Source: Paracoccaceae bacterium
Lineage (GTDB): Bacteria; Pseudomonadota; Alphaproteobacteria; Rhodobacterales; Rhodobacteraceae
Length of the DNA: 16,498 bases
Assembly (NCBI GenBank): GCA_003565055.1
Contig: PXDM01000356.1
Coordinates: 1 to 16,498, forward strand
Reading direction: 5' to 3'
Shown: positions 7,333-14,214 of the stretch, in pieces
Layout: each line of letters opens with the position of its first letter
How positions within the stretch are numbered: position 1 is the stretch's first letter
Notes under the pieces: generated by a model
The model's input: only the letters and a program-made list of their open reading frames with translations
What the model was told of the DNA's origin: nothing
The model's database searches: none
Translations under genes and position numbers: made by a program

Positions 7333-8175
7333 TCAGGTCTTGGGCGGGGTCGGCGAGAAAAAGATGCCGTCGTCGATCACTGCCTGAACCGTGCTCCGCT
7401 TCACCATACCGTCGCCCTGCGCATAGGCATAGGTCAGCGCCATGTCGCAAAGCTGGTTGATGAGCCGCGGGATGCCGCCCGTCTGCTCATGGATCAACTC
7501 GGCGGCCTGTTTGCTGAAAATGCCTGGCGTGCCACCCGCAACGCGAAGCCTGTGCGCGATGTATTTCAGCACAGTGTCGCGTTCCATATAGGGCAGGTGG
7601 TAATTCGCCGCGACCCGCTGGGCGAATTGCACCAGCTCGGGGCGACGCACATGGTCGCGCAATTCGGGCTGGCCAATCAGGAAGAGCTGCAGCACCTCTT
7701 CCTTGCCGAGATTGATATTGGTCAACATGCGCAACTCTTCCAGCGCCTCGGGCGACAGGTTCTGCGCTTCATCAATCACCAGCAGGACGCGGCGGCCCTC
7801 ATTGTATTCCTGCACCAGAAATTCCTGCACGCGCAGGAATTTGGCTTCCTCGCTGATGTCGGATTTGGTCAGTTCGGGCAACAGCCATTGCAGGATTTCG
7901 CGCGTCTTGGGACGCGTGTTGGTCACAAGCGCGATGGACAGCGAGTCATCGGCTTCGATTTCCTGAATGAAGTGCTGCAGCAGGATCGTCTTGCCCGCGC
8001 CGATCTCGCCGCTGATCAGCGTGATGGGTGCCCGTGTCGACAGCCCATATTGCAGCATGGTGAAGGCCCCGCGCACGGCATCAGACCAGAACAGGAACTC
8101 CGGATCCGGCGTCAGTGAAAACGGGCGCTGCGTGAACCCGAAATGATCCAGATAGGACGTGAAACCTTGGCTCAT
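7333..8175 (-). CDS. ExeA/GspA-like AAA ATPase
   Basis: This is a 280-residue P-loop ATPase of the ExeA/GspA type, a family that includes the XrtA-associated ATPase found at exopolysaccharide/exosortase loci. The family start is clear (YLDHFGFTQRPFSLTPDP, then LFWSDAVRGAFTMLQYGL). Walker A is GEIGAGKT (56-63) and Walker B VLLVIDEAQNL (130-140). The sensor-like LFLIGQPEL and the C-terminal TGGIPRLINQLCDMAL follow. There is no transmembrane or C-terminal peptidoglycan-binding domain as in full-length ExeA, so it is probably cytosolic or peripheral. ATG 8175 is chosen because the protein then begins just before the conserved FGF..RPF motif. It diverges from a sugar transferase, suggesting a role in polysaccharide export or its control, which is inference. 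Confidence 0.82.
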   Translation of the reverse strand: MSQGFTSYLDHFGFTQRPFSLTPDPEFLFWSDAVRGAFTMLQYGLSTRAPITLISGEIGAGKTILLQHFIQEIEADDSLSIALVTNTRPKTREILQWLLPELTKSDISEEAKFLRVQEFLVQEYNEGRRVLLVIDEAQNLSPEALEELRMLTNINLGKEEVLQLFLIGQPELRDHVRRPELVQFAQRVAANYHLPYMERDTVLKYIAHRLRVAGGTPGIFSKQAAELIHEQTGGIPRLINQLCDMALTYAYAQGDGMVKRSTVQAVIDDGIFFSPTPPKT

Positions 8176-8580
8176 TTGCTTCTCGCTGGTTGTGACCCCA
8201 CCGGCCACCCCTTGCGTCGTTACTGCCCTCGCGTGGCAGGATTCAAGCGTAATTGTGCCGAATCCAAGAATTCAACGCCGCAATGCCGCCACATGATTCG
8301 CCAGTTGCGCCAGAGCTTCGCCACAATCGCCTCTCGCGGCGCGCGATTTTGACGCAGTGAAGAAACAAACCGCACCATCGCCCTGATTTGTTTGCGAAAA
8401 CTGTACAAATTTTGAGGCAGGAAACACTTTTCCTTGCGTTGCCGTTGTTTTTGAATGCCGCCACGCGACGTTAAGAGTATATAAACCATGAAGGGAATAT
8501 CGTGCTTGTGTTCTCCAGTGAAGGGAATCGCACGGTGAGTTTATCTCCACGCGATAGTGAGCGTAATACAGGGTTGGTTC
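8176..8580. promoter_or_regulatory. 405-bp divergent intergenic region, AT-richer, with repeats
   Basis: No convincing gene lies here; the short frames on both strands lack family features. The region is visibly AT-richer than its surroundings, especially 8461-8520 (28 G+C of 60). It contains two copies of AATGCCGCCAC (8282-8292, 8454-8464), two copies of TGAAGGGAAT 30 bp apart (8489-8498, 8519-8528), a near CtrA box (8471-8485) and four GANTC sites (8240, 8260, 8295, 8525). It probably carries divergent promoters for the ATPase and the sugar transferase, but I could not place a good -35/-10 pair. Confidence 0.5.
8489..8528 (+). repeat. two direct copies of TGAAGGGAAT, 30 bp apart
   Basis: The 10-mers at 8489-8498 and 8519-8528 are identical, with a start-to-start distance of 30 bp, about three helical turns, so both would face the same side of DNA. 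They lie 52-92 nt before the sugar transferase start. This pattern suits a transcription-factor operator, but no known regulator is recognised. Confidence 0.4.
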
Positions 8581-9282
8581 ATGGGTACAAGGTTACTTTA
8601 TAACGGAAAATCAGGCTCAGACCTCGGTCTCGGCCCTGCCGAGCGCGCTGCGACATATGCGGCGCGACCCGGTGTCTACCGGTCCTTCGGCAAGCGGGTG
8701 TTCGATCTGGCACTGCTGGCACTGGTTGCTCCGATCGTCCTGCCCCTCATCATCATCGTGACGATTATACTGATGGTGCAGGGCCATAATCCGTTTTACA
8801 CGCAACAGCGGGTCGGACGCGGTGGGCGTAGCTTCAAACTCTGGAAATTCCGGACCATGCACCCGGATGCAGATGCTGTTCTGGAAAAAATCCTCGCGAT
8901 GCACCCTGATATGCGTCTGGAATGGGAAACGACCCAGAAACTGAAGCAAGACCCGCGGATCACGACATTCGGGCAGTATCTGCGCCGGACATCCATCGAC
9001 GAATTGCCGCAGTTGTTCAATGTGCTGCTTGGCCATATGAGCTTTCTGGGGCCGCGCCCGATGCTGCCGGAACAACAGTATCTTTATGGCCCGGCGCTTC
9101 CAGTTTACACATCGCTCCGGCCCGGCATCTCAGGTTACTGGCAAGTGTCTGAACGGAACGACGCGCATTTCCAACGGCGCGCGGAACTCGACATGGACTA
9201 CGCGCGGGAATTGTCTTTTACGACAGATCTGAAACTGGTCGCCAGAACCTTGCGGACGCTTTGGTACAGCACCGGTTACTGA
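8581..9282 (+). CDS. ExoY-type undecaprenyl-phosphate sugar-1-phosphate transferase
   Basis: This initiating glycosyltransferase of surface polysaccharide synthesis would transfer a sugar-1-phosphate from a UDP-sugar to undecaprenyl phosphate at the inner membrane. The 233 residues correspond to the catalytic PHPT domain with one N-terminal membrane segment (about 42-66, FDLALLALVAPIVLPLIIIV). Family motifs are FYTQQRVGRGG (72-82), FKLWKFRTM, the Asp-Glu catalytic motif SIDELPQLFNVL (138-149), MSFLGPRPMLPEQ and RPGISGYWQVS. ATG 8581 is preferred to GTG 8557 because the latter has no ribosome site; the site before 8581 is also modest. The sugar (galactose, glucose or other) cannot be told. The rhomboid gene follows 54 nt later. 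Confidence 0.9.
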   Translation: MGTRLLYNGKSGSDLGLGPAERAATYAARPGVYRSFGKRVFDLALLALVAPIVLPLIIIVTIILMVQGHNPFYTQQRVGRGGRSFKLWKFRTMHPDADAVLEKILAMHPDMRLEWETTQKLKQDPRITTFGQYLRRTSIDELPQLFNVLLGHMSFLGPRPMLPEQQYLYGPALPVYTSLRPGISGYWQVSERNDAHFQRRAELDMDYARELSFTTDLKLVARTLRTLWYSTGY

Positions 9283-9336
9283 GTCGCGCTTGTTGATCCA
9301 AGTCATGTGAACAGGCAGGGTGTGGCAGGACGCATA

Positions 9337-10023
9337 ATGTTCCATCTAGATGAAAGCTTGAAGGCCAGCCGAATGGGTCCGGAACATATCAGCCTGCCCA
9401 CACGCGCAAATGCGCGGGCCGTTATCCTACTGGTCGGGATCACCTGTCTGCCGGAAGTGTTTCTGACCGTGCTCGAAGCGAGCGGGATCGCCGCTGCGAA
9501 TGCACGGCAACAGGCCCTGATTGTCGGCGCATTCTGGACGGGGCTGCTCTCAGGATGGGAGCCGATTTTTCCGTTTCAGAACGTGACCATGTTCTTGTCC
9601 CATGCATTCCTGCATGGCGGCTTCCTGCACCTGATCGGCAATATGGTGGCGACTTTGGCCCTTGGGGGCATTGTTGTCGCGCGGATCGGCGAGCGTGGGT
9701 TTCTGTTGCTCTATGCGCTTTCGGCCATTGGCGGGGGGATCGGCTTTGCGCTGCTCTCAGGTTCCGAGGCCCCGATGATCGGCGCGTCAGGCGCTGTTTT
9801 CGGATTGATCGGCGCCTGGAAGTTCTGGGAATGGCAAATGCGTCATCATCTCAACAGCGCCATGCGCCCTCTCTGGCGCTCGCTTCTGGGGTTGCTGCTG
9901 CTGAATGTGATCCTTTGGGTTGCACTGTCGGGGCTATTGGCGTGGGAAGCCCATCTGGGTGGATTTATCGCTGGCGTCGTTTTTGCCGCCATCGTCACCC
10001 CGACACTGCGATACCGGGTCTAG
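9337..10023 (+). CDS. rhomboid-family intramembrane serine protease
   Basis: This 228-residue polytopic protein carries the rhomboid catalytic elements: nucleophile Ser151 in IGASGAVFG, general base His206 in [10 protein letters not shown], and the oxyanion/loop motif [11 protein letters not shown] (93-103) with HxxxN. About six membrane segments can be drawn (about 27-45, 97-117, 121-141, 147-163, 180-200, 205-222). It cleaves transmembrane substrates inside the inner membrane; the substrate is unknown. ATG 9337 has AGGA 6 nt upstream and is preferred to GTG 9307. It lies 54 nt after the sugar transferase on the same strand. Its TAG stop shares the CTAG at 10020-10023 with the tpiA stop on the other strand. 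Confidence 0.9.
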   Translation: MFHLDESLKASRMGPEHISLPTRANARAVILLVGITCLPEVFLTVLEASGIAAANARQQALIVGAFWTGLLSGWEPIFPFQNVTMFLSHAFLHGGFLHLIGNMVATLALGGIVVARIGERGFLLLYALSAIGGGIGFALLSGSEAPMIGASGAVFGLIGAWKFWEWQMRHHLNSAMRPLWRSLLGLLLLNVILWVALSGLLAWEAHLGGFIAGVVFAAIVTPTLRYRV

Positions 10024-10754
10024 GCCGCGTCTAAGGCCGCGATGATCGCCCCGAAATCCGCCGCTTTCAACGAAGCGCCCCCGACAAGCGCGCCGTCCAC
10101 ATTCGCAATCGCGAAAATCTCGGCCGCATTGCCCGGCTTGACCGAGCCGCCATAGAGCAGTGAAATCGCCGCATCCGGAAGTTTCGCGCGCAGGGCATCG
10201 TGGACTTCGGCGATCTGCGCGAGGGTCGGCGTGCGTCCGGTCCCGATGGCCCAAACCGGCTCATAGGCGATGACGGTATTGGCCGCAACCGCCCCTTGCG
10301 GCAGTGACGCGGCCAATTGGCCCAGCACCACGTCGAGGGTCTGCCCCGCGTCGCGCTCGGCCTCGGTCTCGCCCAGGCAAATGATCGCGACCAGTCCCGC
10401 ATCATGCGCTGCCTGCGCCTTGGCCGCGACCAGTTCCGAGCTCTCACCGTGATCCGCGCGCCGTTCGGAATGCCCGAGGATCACATGCCGCGCCCCGCTA
10501 TCGGCCAGCATCTGCGCCGAAATATCGCCCGTATGCGCCCCCGACGCCTGTGCAGCGCAATCCTGACCGCCGACCATGACGACACTGCCCGCCAGCGACT
10601 CAGCCATGGCTGAGATCAGCGTCGCAGGCGGACAGAGGAGCACTCCGCAACTGGGTGACGCAAGACCAGAGGCCAACGCGCGCGCCTCAGCAAGATCGGC
10701 GCGCAGCCCGTTCATCTTCCAGTTTCCAGCAGCGAGTTTGCAGGCTTTGGTCAT
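10020..10754 (-). CDS. tpiA: triosephosphate isomerase
   Basis: TpiA interconverts dihydroxyacetone phosphate and glyceraldehyde 3-phosphate in glycolysis, gluconeogenesis and the Calvin cycle. The 244 residues hold all catalytic residues: Asn11 and Lys13 in GNWKMNG, His95 in LGHSERR and Glu165 in [11 protein letters not shown]. The phosphate-binding [11 protein letters not shown] and [11 protein letters not shown] follow. ATG 10754 starts the protein just before strand 1 ([11 protein letters not shown]) and has AAGGGAT upstream. That ribosome site can pair with an upstream ATCCCTT, which may limit translation. It is the last gene of the run starting at sufT, 54 nt after the IscA-like gene. 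Confidence 0.98.
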   Translation of the reverse strand: MTKACKLAAGNWKMNGLRADLAEARALASGLASPSCGVLLCPPATLISAMAESLAGSVVMVGGQDCAAQASGAHTGDISAQMLADSGARHVILGHSERRADHGESSELVAAKAQAAHDAGLVAIICLGETEAERDAGQTLDVVLGQLAASLPQGAVAANTVIAYEPVWAIGTGRTPTLAQIAEVHDALRAKLPDAAISLLYGGSVKPGNAAEIFAIANVDGALVGGASLKAADFGAIIAALDAA

Positions 10755-10760
10755 GATCGC

Positions 10761-10784
10761 ATCCCTTCCAGTTTCCCAAGGGAT
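10761..10784 (-). promoter_or_regulatory. hairpin that could cover the tpiA ribosome binding site
   Basis: ATCCCTT (10761-10767) and AAGGGAT (10778-10784) are perfect 7-nt inverted repeats with a 10-nt loop. In the minus-strand RNA the 3' arm is the AAGGGAU Shine-Dalgarno sequence, 6 nt before the tpiA AUG. Folding would hide the ribosome site. The stem is short and includes A-U pairs, so its effect may be modest. Confidence 0.45.
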
Positions 10785-10808
10785 ACGCGCAGCGCGCGCG
10801 CGATGCAA

Positions 10809-11201
10809 TCAGCCGCCCGCACGGGCCTTGTTCATGCGCGCGGTCAGGGTTTCAACATCATCGAACTTGATCGATTCGCCGCAGCCGCAGGCATCGGTGA
10901 CATTGGGATTGCGAAACTTGAAGGCGCTCTCGATCAGCCCGGTTTCATAGTCGATCTCTGTGCCAAACAGGAACATCTGCGCCATGGGTGCGATGATCAC
11001 CCGCGCGCCATCCTGTTCGACCACTTCCTCATGATCCTTGACGTCCTGCGCGGTCTCCATCGTGTATTCCATCCCCGCGCAGCCGCCTTTCTTGACGCCC
11101 ACGCGCAGGCCCGATGCCCCTTCGCGCTCCATCAGCCGCCGGATTTGGCGCACGGCGGCCGGGGTCAGAGTCACGGGTGATTTTCCCGGAATCGCAAACA
11201 T
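10809..11201 (-). CDS. IscA/SufA/ErpA-type iron-sulfur cluster carrier
   Basis: A-type carriers accept Fe-S clusters from the Isc or Suf scaffold and deliver them to apoproteins. The 130-residue product has the three conserved cysteines: Cys41 (KKGGCAGMEY), then Cys105 and Cys107 (DACGCGESI). The family start SPVTLTPAAVRQIR and the segment LIESAFKFRNPNVT before the CGC motif are also seen. The N- and C-terminal extensions make it somewhat longer than E. coli IscA. ATG 11201 is chosen because AGGA lies 7 nt upstream; that site is inside the end of the preceding acetyltransferase gene, which stops 4 nt before. With the SufT-like gene upstream this forms part of an Fe-S assembly operon. Which subtype it is cannot be settled from sequence alone. 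Confidence 0.9.
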   Translation of the reverse strand: MFAIPGKSPVTLTPAAVRQIRRLMEREGASGLRVGVKKGGCAGMEYTMETAQDVKDHEEVVEQDGARVIIAPMAQMFLFGTEIDYETGLIESAFKFRNPNVTDACGCGESIKFDDVETLTARMNKARAGG

Positions 11202-11205
11202 ATCT

Positions 11206-11769
11206 CTATCCTTCATCCTTGCGCAGCACACGGGCCGGGTTGCCCGCCACGGTCGCACCTGCCGCCACATCGCGCGTCACGACGGCCCCGGCGGCAATGA
11301 TGGCGCCATCCCCGATGGAAACACCCGGCAGCAGAATCGCGCCGCCACCGATCCAGACATCCGCGCCAATCGTGATGGGGCGGCCCCATTCCTCGCCGCG
11401 CGCGCGTGCTTGCGGATCACGCGGATGGTCCGCCGTCAGAATCTGCACATTCGGCCCGACCTGCGTGCGCGCCCCGATGCGCACCTCACAGACATCGAGG
11501 ATCACGCAGTTAAAATTCACGAAACAGCCGGGCTCGAAGTGGATATTCTGGCCGTAATCGACATGAAACGGCGCACGGATCACGGCCCCGTTCCAGGTGC
11601 CCAGCAGGGCGAGCAGCAAATCGGCCCGCGCGGCATCGCCGACAATCGTCTGATTATAGGCGCGCATCAGCCCCTGCGCATGTTTGCGGATCGCGACCAG
11701 TTCAGCATCGGCGGGGTCATAGGGCGCCCCGGCCAGCATCTTGTCGCGCTCCGACAGCGCAGCATCCAT
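11206..11769 (-). CDS. maltose/galactoside O-acetyltransferase-like hexapeptide-repeat protein
   Basis: This 187-residue left-handed beta-helix acetyltransferase resembles Maa/LacA, which acetylates sugars using acetyl-CoA and forms trimers. The N-terminal helix [19 protein letters not shown] is the typical Mac domain. The helix repeats begin at [19 protein letters not shown]. The catalytic His115 sits in LTADHPRDP, the same number as in E. coli LacA. The C-terminal hexapeptide repeats run through [13 protein letters not shown] and [15 protein letters not shown] 11769 overlaps the preceding stop by one base (TGATG), indicating translational coupling. A sugar acetyltransferase between two Fe-S assembly genes is odd, and its natural substrate is unknown. 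Confidence 0.9.
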   Translation of the reverse strand: MDAALSERDKMLAGAPYDPADAELVAIRKHAQGLMRAYNQTIVGDAARADLLLALLGTWNGAVIRAPFHVDYGQNIHFEPGCFVNFNCVILDVCEVRIGARTQVGPNVQILTADHPRDPQARARGEEWGRPITIGADVWIGGGAILLPGVSIGDGAIIAAGAVVTRDVAAGATVAGNPARVLRKDEG

Positions 11770-12125
11770 CACATGAACCCCAATTCCAACCGCGCTTCGT
11801 CCGACATCATGTCCATGCCCCATTGCGGGTCGAAGGTCATCTCAACCTCGACCGACTGCACACCGGGCACGGCACTCATGGCATCTGCGACCCAGCCGGG
11901 CATTTCGCCTGCCACGGGGCAGCCGGGCGCCGTGAGGGTCATGATGACGTCCACTTCCCCGGCGTCGGAGACAGTAATCGTGTAGATCAGGCCGAGGTCG
12001 AAAATATTCACCGGGATTTCAGGGTCATAGACAGTCTTGCAGGCTTCGACCAATGGCTCGTAAAGCGGGTGATCCGTGCTTGACGGCTTGATCAGCAGAT
12101 CGCCTTCATTCTGTCCCGTGTTCAT
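11769..12125 (-). CDS. sufT: SufT-like MIP18/DUF59 family Fe-S assembly protein
   Basis: DUF59/MIP18 proteins help Fe-S cluster maturation and are often encoded with suf genes. The 118-residue product has the family signature [15 protein letters not shown] (34-48), a central strand [16 protein letters not shown] with the conserved Cys69, and [12 protein letters not shown] near the C-terminus, also family-typical. ATG 12125 has GGAGGG 6 nt upstream and gives a short polar N-terminal extension. It is the first gene of a tight run (sufT, acetyltransferase, IscA-like, tpiA). The symbol follows common usage for this family; it might instead be named for PaaD-like relatives. Confidence 0.87.
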   Translation of the reverse strand: MNTGQNEGDLLIKPSSTDHPLYEPLVEACKTVYDPEIPVNIFDLGLIYTITVSDAGEVDVIMTLTAPGCPVAGEMPGWVADAMSAVPGVQSVEVEMTFDPQWGMDMMSDEARLELGFM

Positions 12126-12157
12126 CCTGTGCCCTCCGAGCGCCCTATTCCTGACTA

Positions 12158-12187
12158 GTTATATAGGAAAAGATGGGCGCGCGTCCA
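12158..12187 (-). promoter_or_regulatory. putative promoter of the sufT operon
   Basis: On the minus strand TGGACG (12187-12182) and TATAAC (12163-12158) are 18 nt apart, or 16 nt to the overlapping TATATA. The pair lies 33 nt upstream of the sufT start, in the short gap after hslU. An imperfect inverted repeat TTCCT...AGGAA overlaps the -10. The match is moderate. Confidence 0.35.
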
Positions 12188-12196
12188 GTGTCAGGC

Positions 12197-13501
12197 TCAC
12201 AGGACATAGCGGCTGAGATCCGCCGAACGGGCCAGATCGCCGAGATTGGTTTCGACGAAGCCCGCATCGACCCGAATCTCCTGACCGGCACGGTCGGGCG
12301 CGTGAAAGGACAGCTCCTCGAACACGCGCTCCATCACGGTATAGAGCCTGCGCGCGCCGATATTTTCGACCGACTGGTTCACATCCGCCGCGATTTTCGC
12401 CAGCGCCGCGATCCCGTCCTCGGTGAAGCTGACTGTGACCTCTTCGGTGGCCATCAGCGCCGAATATTGCCGCGTGAGCGCGTTGTCCGTCTCGGTCAGG
12501 ATGCGCACGAAATCGCCCTCGGTGAGCGCGCGCAGCTCGACCCGGATCGGCAGGCGCCCTTGCAATTCCGGCAACAAATCCGAGGGCTTGGCGATATGGA
12601 ACGCGCCGGAGGCGATGAACAGGATATGATCTGTCTTCACCGGCCCATGCTTGGTGCTGACGGTCGTGCCCTCGATCAGCGGCAGCAGGTCGCGCTGCAC
12701 GCCTTCGCGGCTGACATCGCCGCCGCGCATCTCCGAGCGCGCGCAAACCTTGTCGATTTCATCGAGAAACACGATCCCGTTCTGCTCGACTGCCTCAAGC
12801 GCCGCAGCCTTCACGGCCTCATCATCCAGCAGCTTGTCGGCTTCTTCCGCCACCAGAAGCTCATGGCTTTCGGCCACTGTTACTTTCTTGCGCGTGGTGC
12901 GCCCGCCCAGCGCCTTGCCAAACAACTCGCCGAGATTCATCATCTGCCCGCCGGGCTGTCCAGGCAGATCAAACATGCCCCCCATCGGATTCGAGCTGTC
13001 GGTCACCTCAATCTCGATCACCGTGTCGTCCAGCTCGCCCGCGTGCAATTTGCGCCGGAACATCTCGCGCGTGCCCTCGCGCGCCCCCTCGCCCGCCAGC
13101 GCCGCAATCACCCGATCCTCGGCGGCCGATTCTGCGCGCCCCTTGACGTCCTCACGCATCTGCGCGCGGGTCATCAGGATCGCGCTGTCCACCAGATCGC
13201 GGATGATCTGCTCCACATCGCGGCCCACATAGCCCACTTCGGTGAATTTCGTGGCCTCGACCTTCAGAAACGGCGCACGCGCGAGCTTCGCAAGCCGACG
13301 GCTGATCTCGGTTTTGCCGACGCCTGTGGGGCCGATCATTAGGATATTCTTGGGATAGACCTCTTCCTGCAATTCAGGCGGCAATTGCTTGCGCCGCCAC
13401 CGATTGCGCAACGCGACCGCGACTGCGCGCTTGGCGTCCTTCTGGCCGATGATGAAACGGTCGAGTTCACTGACAATCTCGCGCGGGGTGAGGTCGGTCA
13501 T
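12197..13501 (-). CDS. hslU: ATP-dependent protease ATPase subunit HslU
   Basis: HslU is the AAA+ hexameric unfoldase that feeds substrates to the HslV peptidase. The 434 residues are close to the E. coli length (443). Walker A is GPTGVGKT (57-64), the pore loop GYVGRD (90-95) and Walker B IVFLDEID (243-250). The I-domain lies between, including a Gly- and Met-rich part ([16 protein letters not shown]). The arginine-finger region [12 protein letters not shown] and the C-terminal LSRYVL, which docks into HslV, are present. ATG 13501 has AAGGGAT upstream and gives the conserved [10 protein letters not shown]. hslV lies upstream on the same strand but 702 bp away, because brnTA occupies the gap on the other strand. 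Confidence 0.98.
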   Translation of the reverse strand: MTDLTPREIVSELDRFIIGQKDAKRAVAVALRNRWRRKQLPPELQEEVYPKNILMIGPTGVGKTEISRRLAKLARAPFLKVEATKFTEVGYVGRDVEQIIRDLVDSAILMTRAQMREDVKGRAESAAEDRVIAALAGEGAREGTREMFRRKLHAGELDDTVIEIEVTDSSNPMGGMFDLPGQPGGQMMNLGELFGKALGGRTTRKKVTVAESHELLVAEEADKLLDDEAVKAAALEAVEQNGIVFLDEIDKVCARSEMRGGDVSREGVQRDLLPLIEGTTVSTKHGPVKTDHILFIASGAFHIAKPSDLLPELQGRLPIRVELRALTEGDFVRILTETDNALTRQYSALMATEEVTVSFTEDGIAALAKIAADVNQSVENIGARRLYTVMERVFEELSFHAPDRAGQEIRVDAGFVETNLGDLARSADLSRYVL

Positions 13502-13561
13502 GGGGCATCCCTTCTTGTGTTGCCGCAGAGATAGAGGCTTGGGGGGCGGAATTGAAGGGGG

Positions 13562-13594
13562 TTGCAATTTGTATAATCATTGTGTATATACAAA
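13562..13594 (+). promoter_or_regulatory. brnT promoter with overlapping inverted-repeat operator
   Basis: TTGCAA (13562-13567) and TATATA (13585-13590) form a -35/-10 pair with a 17-nt spacer. A perfect 8-nt inverted repeat, TTTGTATA (13568-13575) and TATACAAA (13587-13594), with an 11-nt centre, covers the spacer and -10. This suits autorepression by the ribbon-helix-helix antitoxin BrnA, as known for brnTA. An alternative -10 (TATAAT, 13572-13577) lacks a well-spaced -35. Confidence 0.55.
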
Positions 13595-13691
13595 ACATCG
13601 CGCGTCACTGCCAAACATGAAACACGAAACACGAAAGAGAGGTCGCCATGTGACATCAAGCCCGCGTGGGCATTAAATTCAAGGATACCTG

Positions 13692-13997
13692 ATGGAACAC
13701 CTATTTTTCGAATGGGACGAAACCAAACGCCAGTCAAATCTAGAGAAGCACAAAATTGACTTCGTTGACGCTGCAGAAATATTCAACGCCGAACATCTGA
13801 TCCTTCCTGCACGCAGCGAGATCGAGCCTCGATGGATCGCCGTTGGCACTCTATCCGATCAGGTCATCGCTGTCATTTTCACACTGCGTGAAGATGTGAT
13901 CCGTATCATTTCCGCCCGAAAGGCCCGCACTGATGAGCGAGAACGATATCAAGACCTACACGCTCGACGAGATCCGCCAGATGAAGTCTCAAACTGA
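13692..13997 (+). CDS. brnT: BrnT-family toxin of a type II toxin-antitoxin module
   Basis: BrnT is a RelE-fold ribonuclease toxin that stops translation until BrnA neutralises it. The 101-residue product shows the family pattern: FEWDETKRQSNLEKHKIDF at 6-24, AAEIF, central strands RWIAVGTLSDQVIAVIFT, and the C-terminal signature [18 protein letters not shown] (70-87), whose Arg and Lys residues form the active face. It is intact, with AAGGA 6 nt before ATG 13692. The following brnA overlaps its end by 65 nt. Base use is more AT-rich than in hslU or hslV (25 G+C of 60 in 13741-13800), suggesting acquisition by transfer. It sits between hslV and hslU on the opposite strand. Confidence 0.9.
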   Translation: MEHLFFEWDETKRQSNLEKHKIDFVDAAEIFNAEHLILPARSEIEPRWIAVGTLSDQVIAVIFTLREDVIRIISARKARTDERERYQDLHARRDPPDEVSN

Positions 13998-14214
13998 CTG
14001 GGACGCACTTCGCGCACAGGGCGATTACGAAGGCGAACAGGAATTCCCCGTTGACTGGACCCGCGCCGAACTCGTCACGCCGGAGCCAAAGAAGGCAATC
14101 TCGCTGCGCGTCGATCCTGATGTGCTGGACTTCTTCAAGTCCCAAGGCCCCGGCTATCAGACCCGCATGAACGCTGTGCTGCGGACCTGGATGGAGGCAC
14201 AAATCAAGCGCTGA
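13933..14214 (+). CDS. brnA: BrnA-family antitoxin
   Basis: BrnA binds and neutralises BrnT and represses the operon through a C-terminal ribbon-helix-helix DNA-binding domain. The 93-residue product has an acidic toxin-binding N-terminal half ([19 protein letters not shown]) and a C-terminal [20 protein letters not shown] then [16 protein letters not shown], a classic RHH strand-helix-helix. The start overlaps brnT by 65 nt, which supports coupled production. Weak AAGG lies about 9 nt before ATG 13933. The last codons overlap the end of hslV (stop 14204) on the opposite strand by 11 bp. Confidence 0.9.
   Translation: MSENDIKTYTLDEIRQMKSQTDWDALRAQGDYEGEQEFPVDWTRAELVTPEPKKAISLRVDPDVLDFFKSQGPGYQTRMNAVLRTWMEAQIKR

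Noticed and set aside
8220..8550. Short minus-strand frames (73-92 residues) upstream of the sugar transferase
   Set aside because: Several overlap in different frames, none has a good ribosome site, and their composition is not protein-like. I treat the stretch as regulatory DNA.
8709..8734. TGGCAC strings resembling a sigma-54 promoter
   Set aside because: They lie inside the sugar transferase coding sequence, and the spacing to TTGC does not fit -24/-12.
12173..13342. 389-residue plus-strand frame opposite hslU
   Set aside because: hslU is certain on the minus strand, and the mirrored frame has no family features.
13618..13677. 19-codon open frame between the brnT promoter and brnT, possibly a leader peptide
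   Set aside because: There is no ribosome site before its ATG, and no attenuation structure follows beyond a 4-bp GCCC/GGGC stem.
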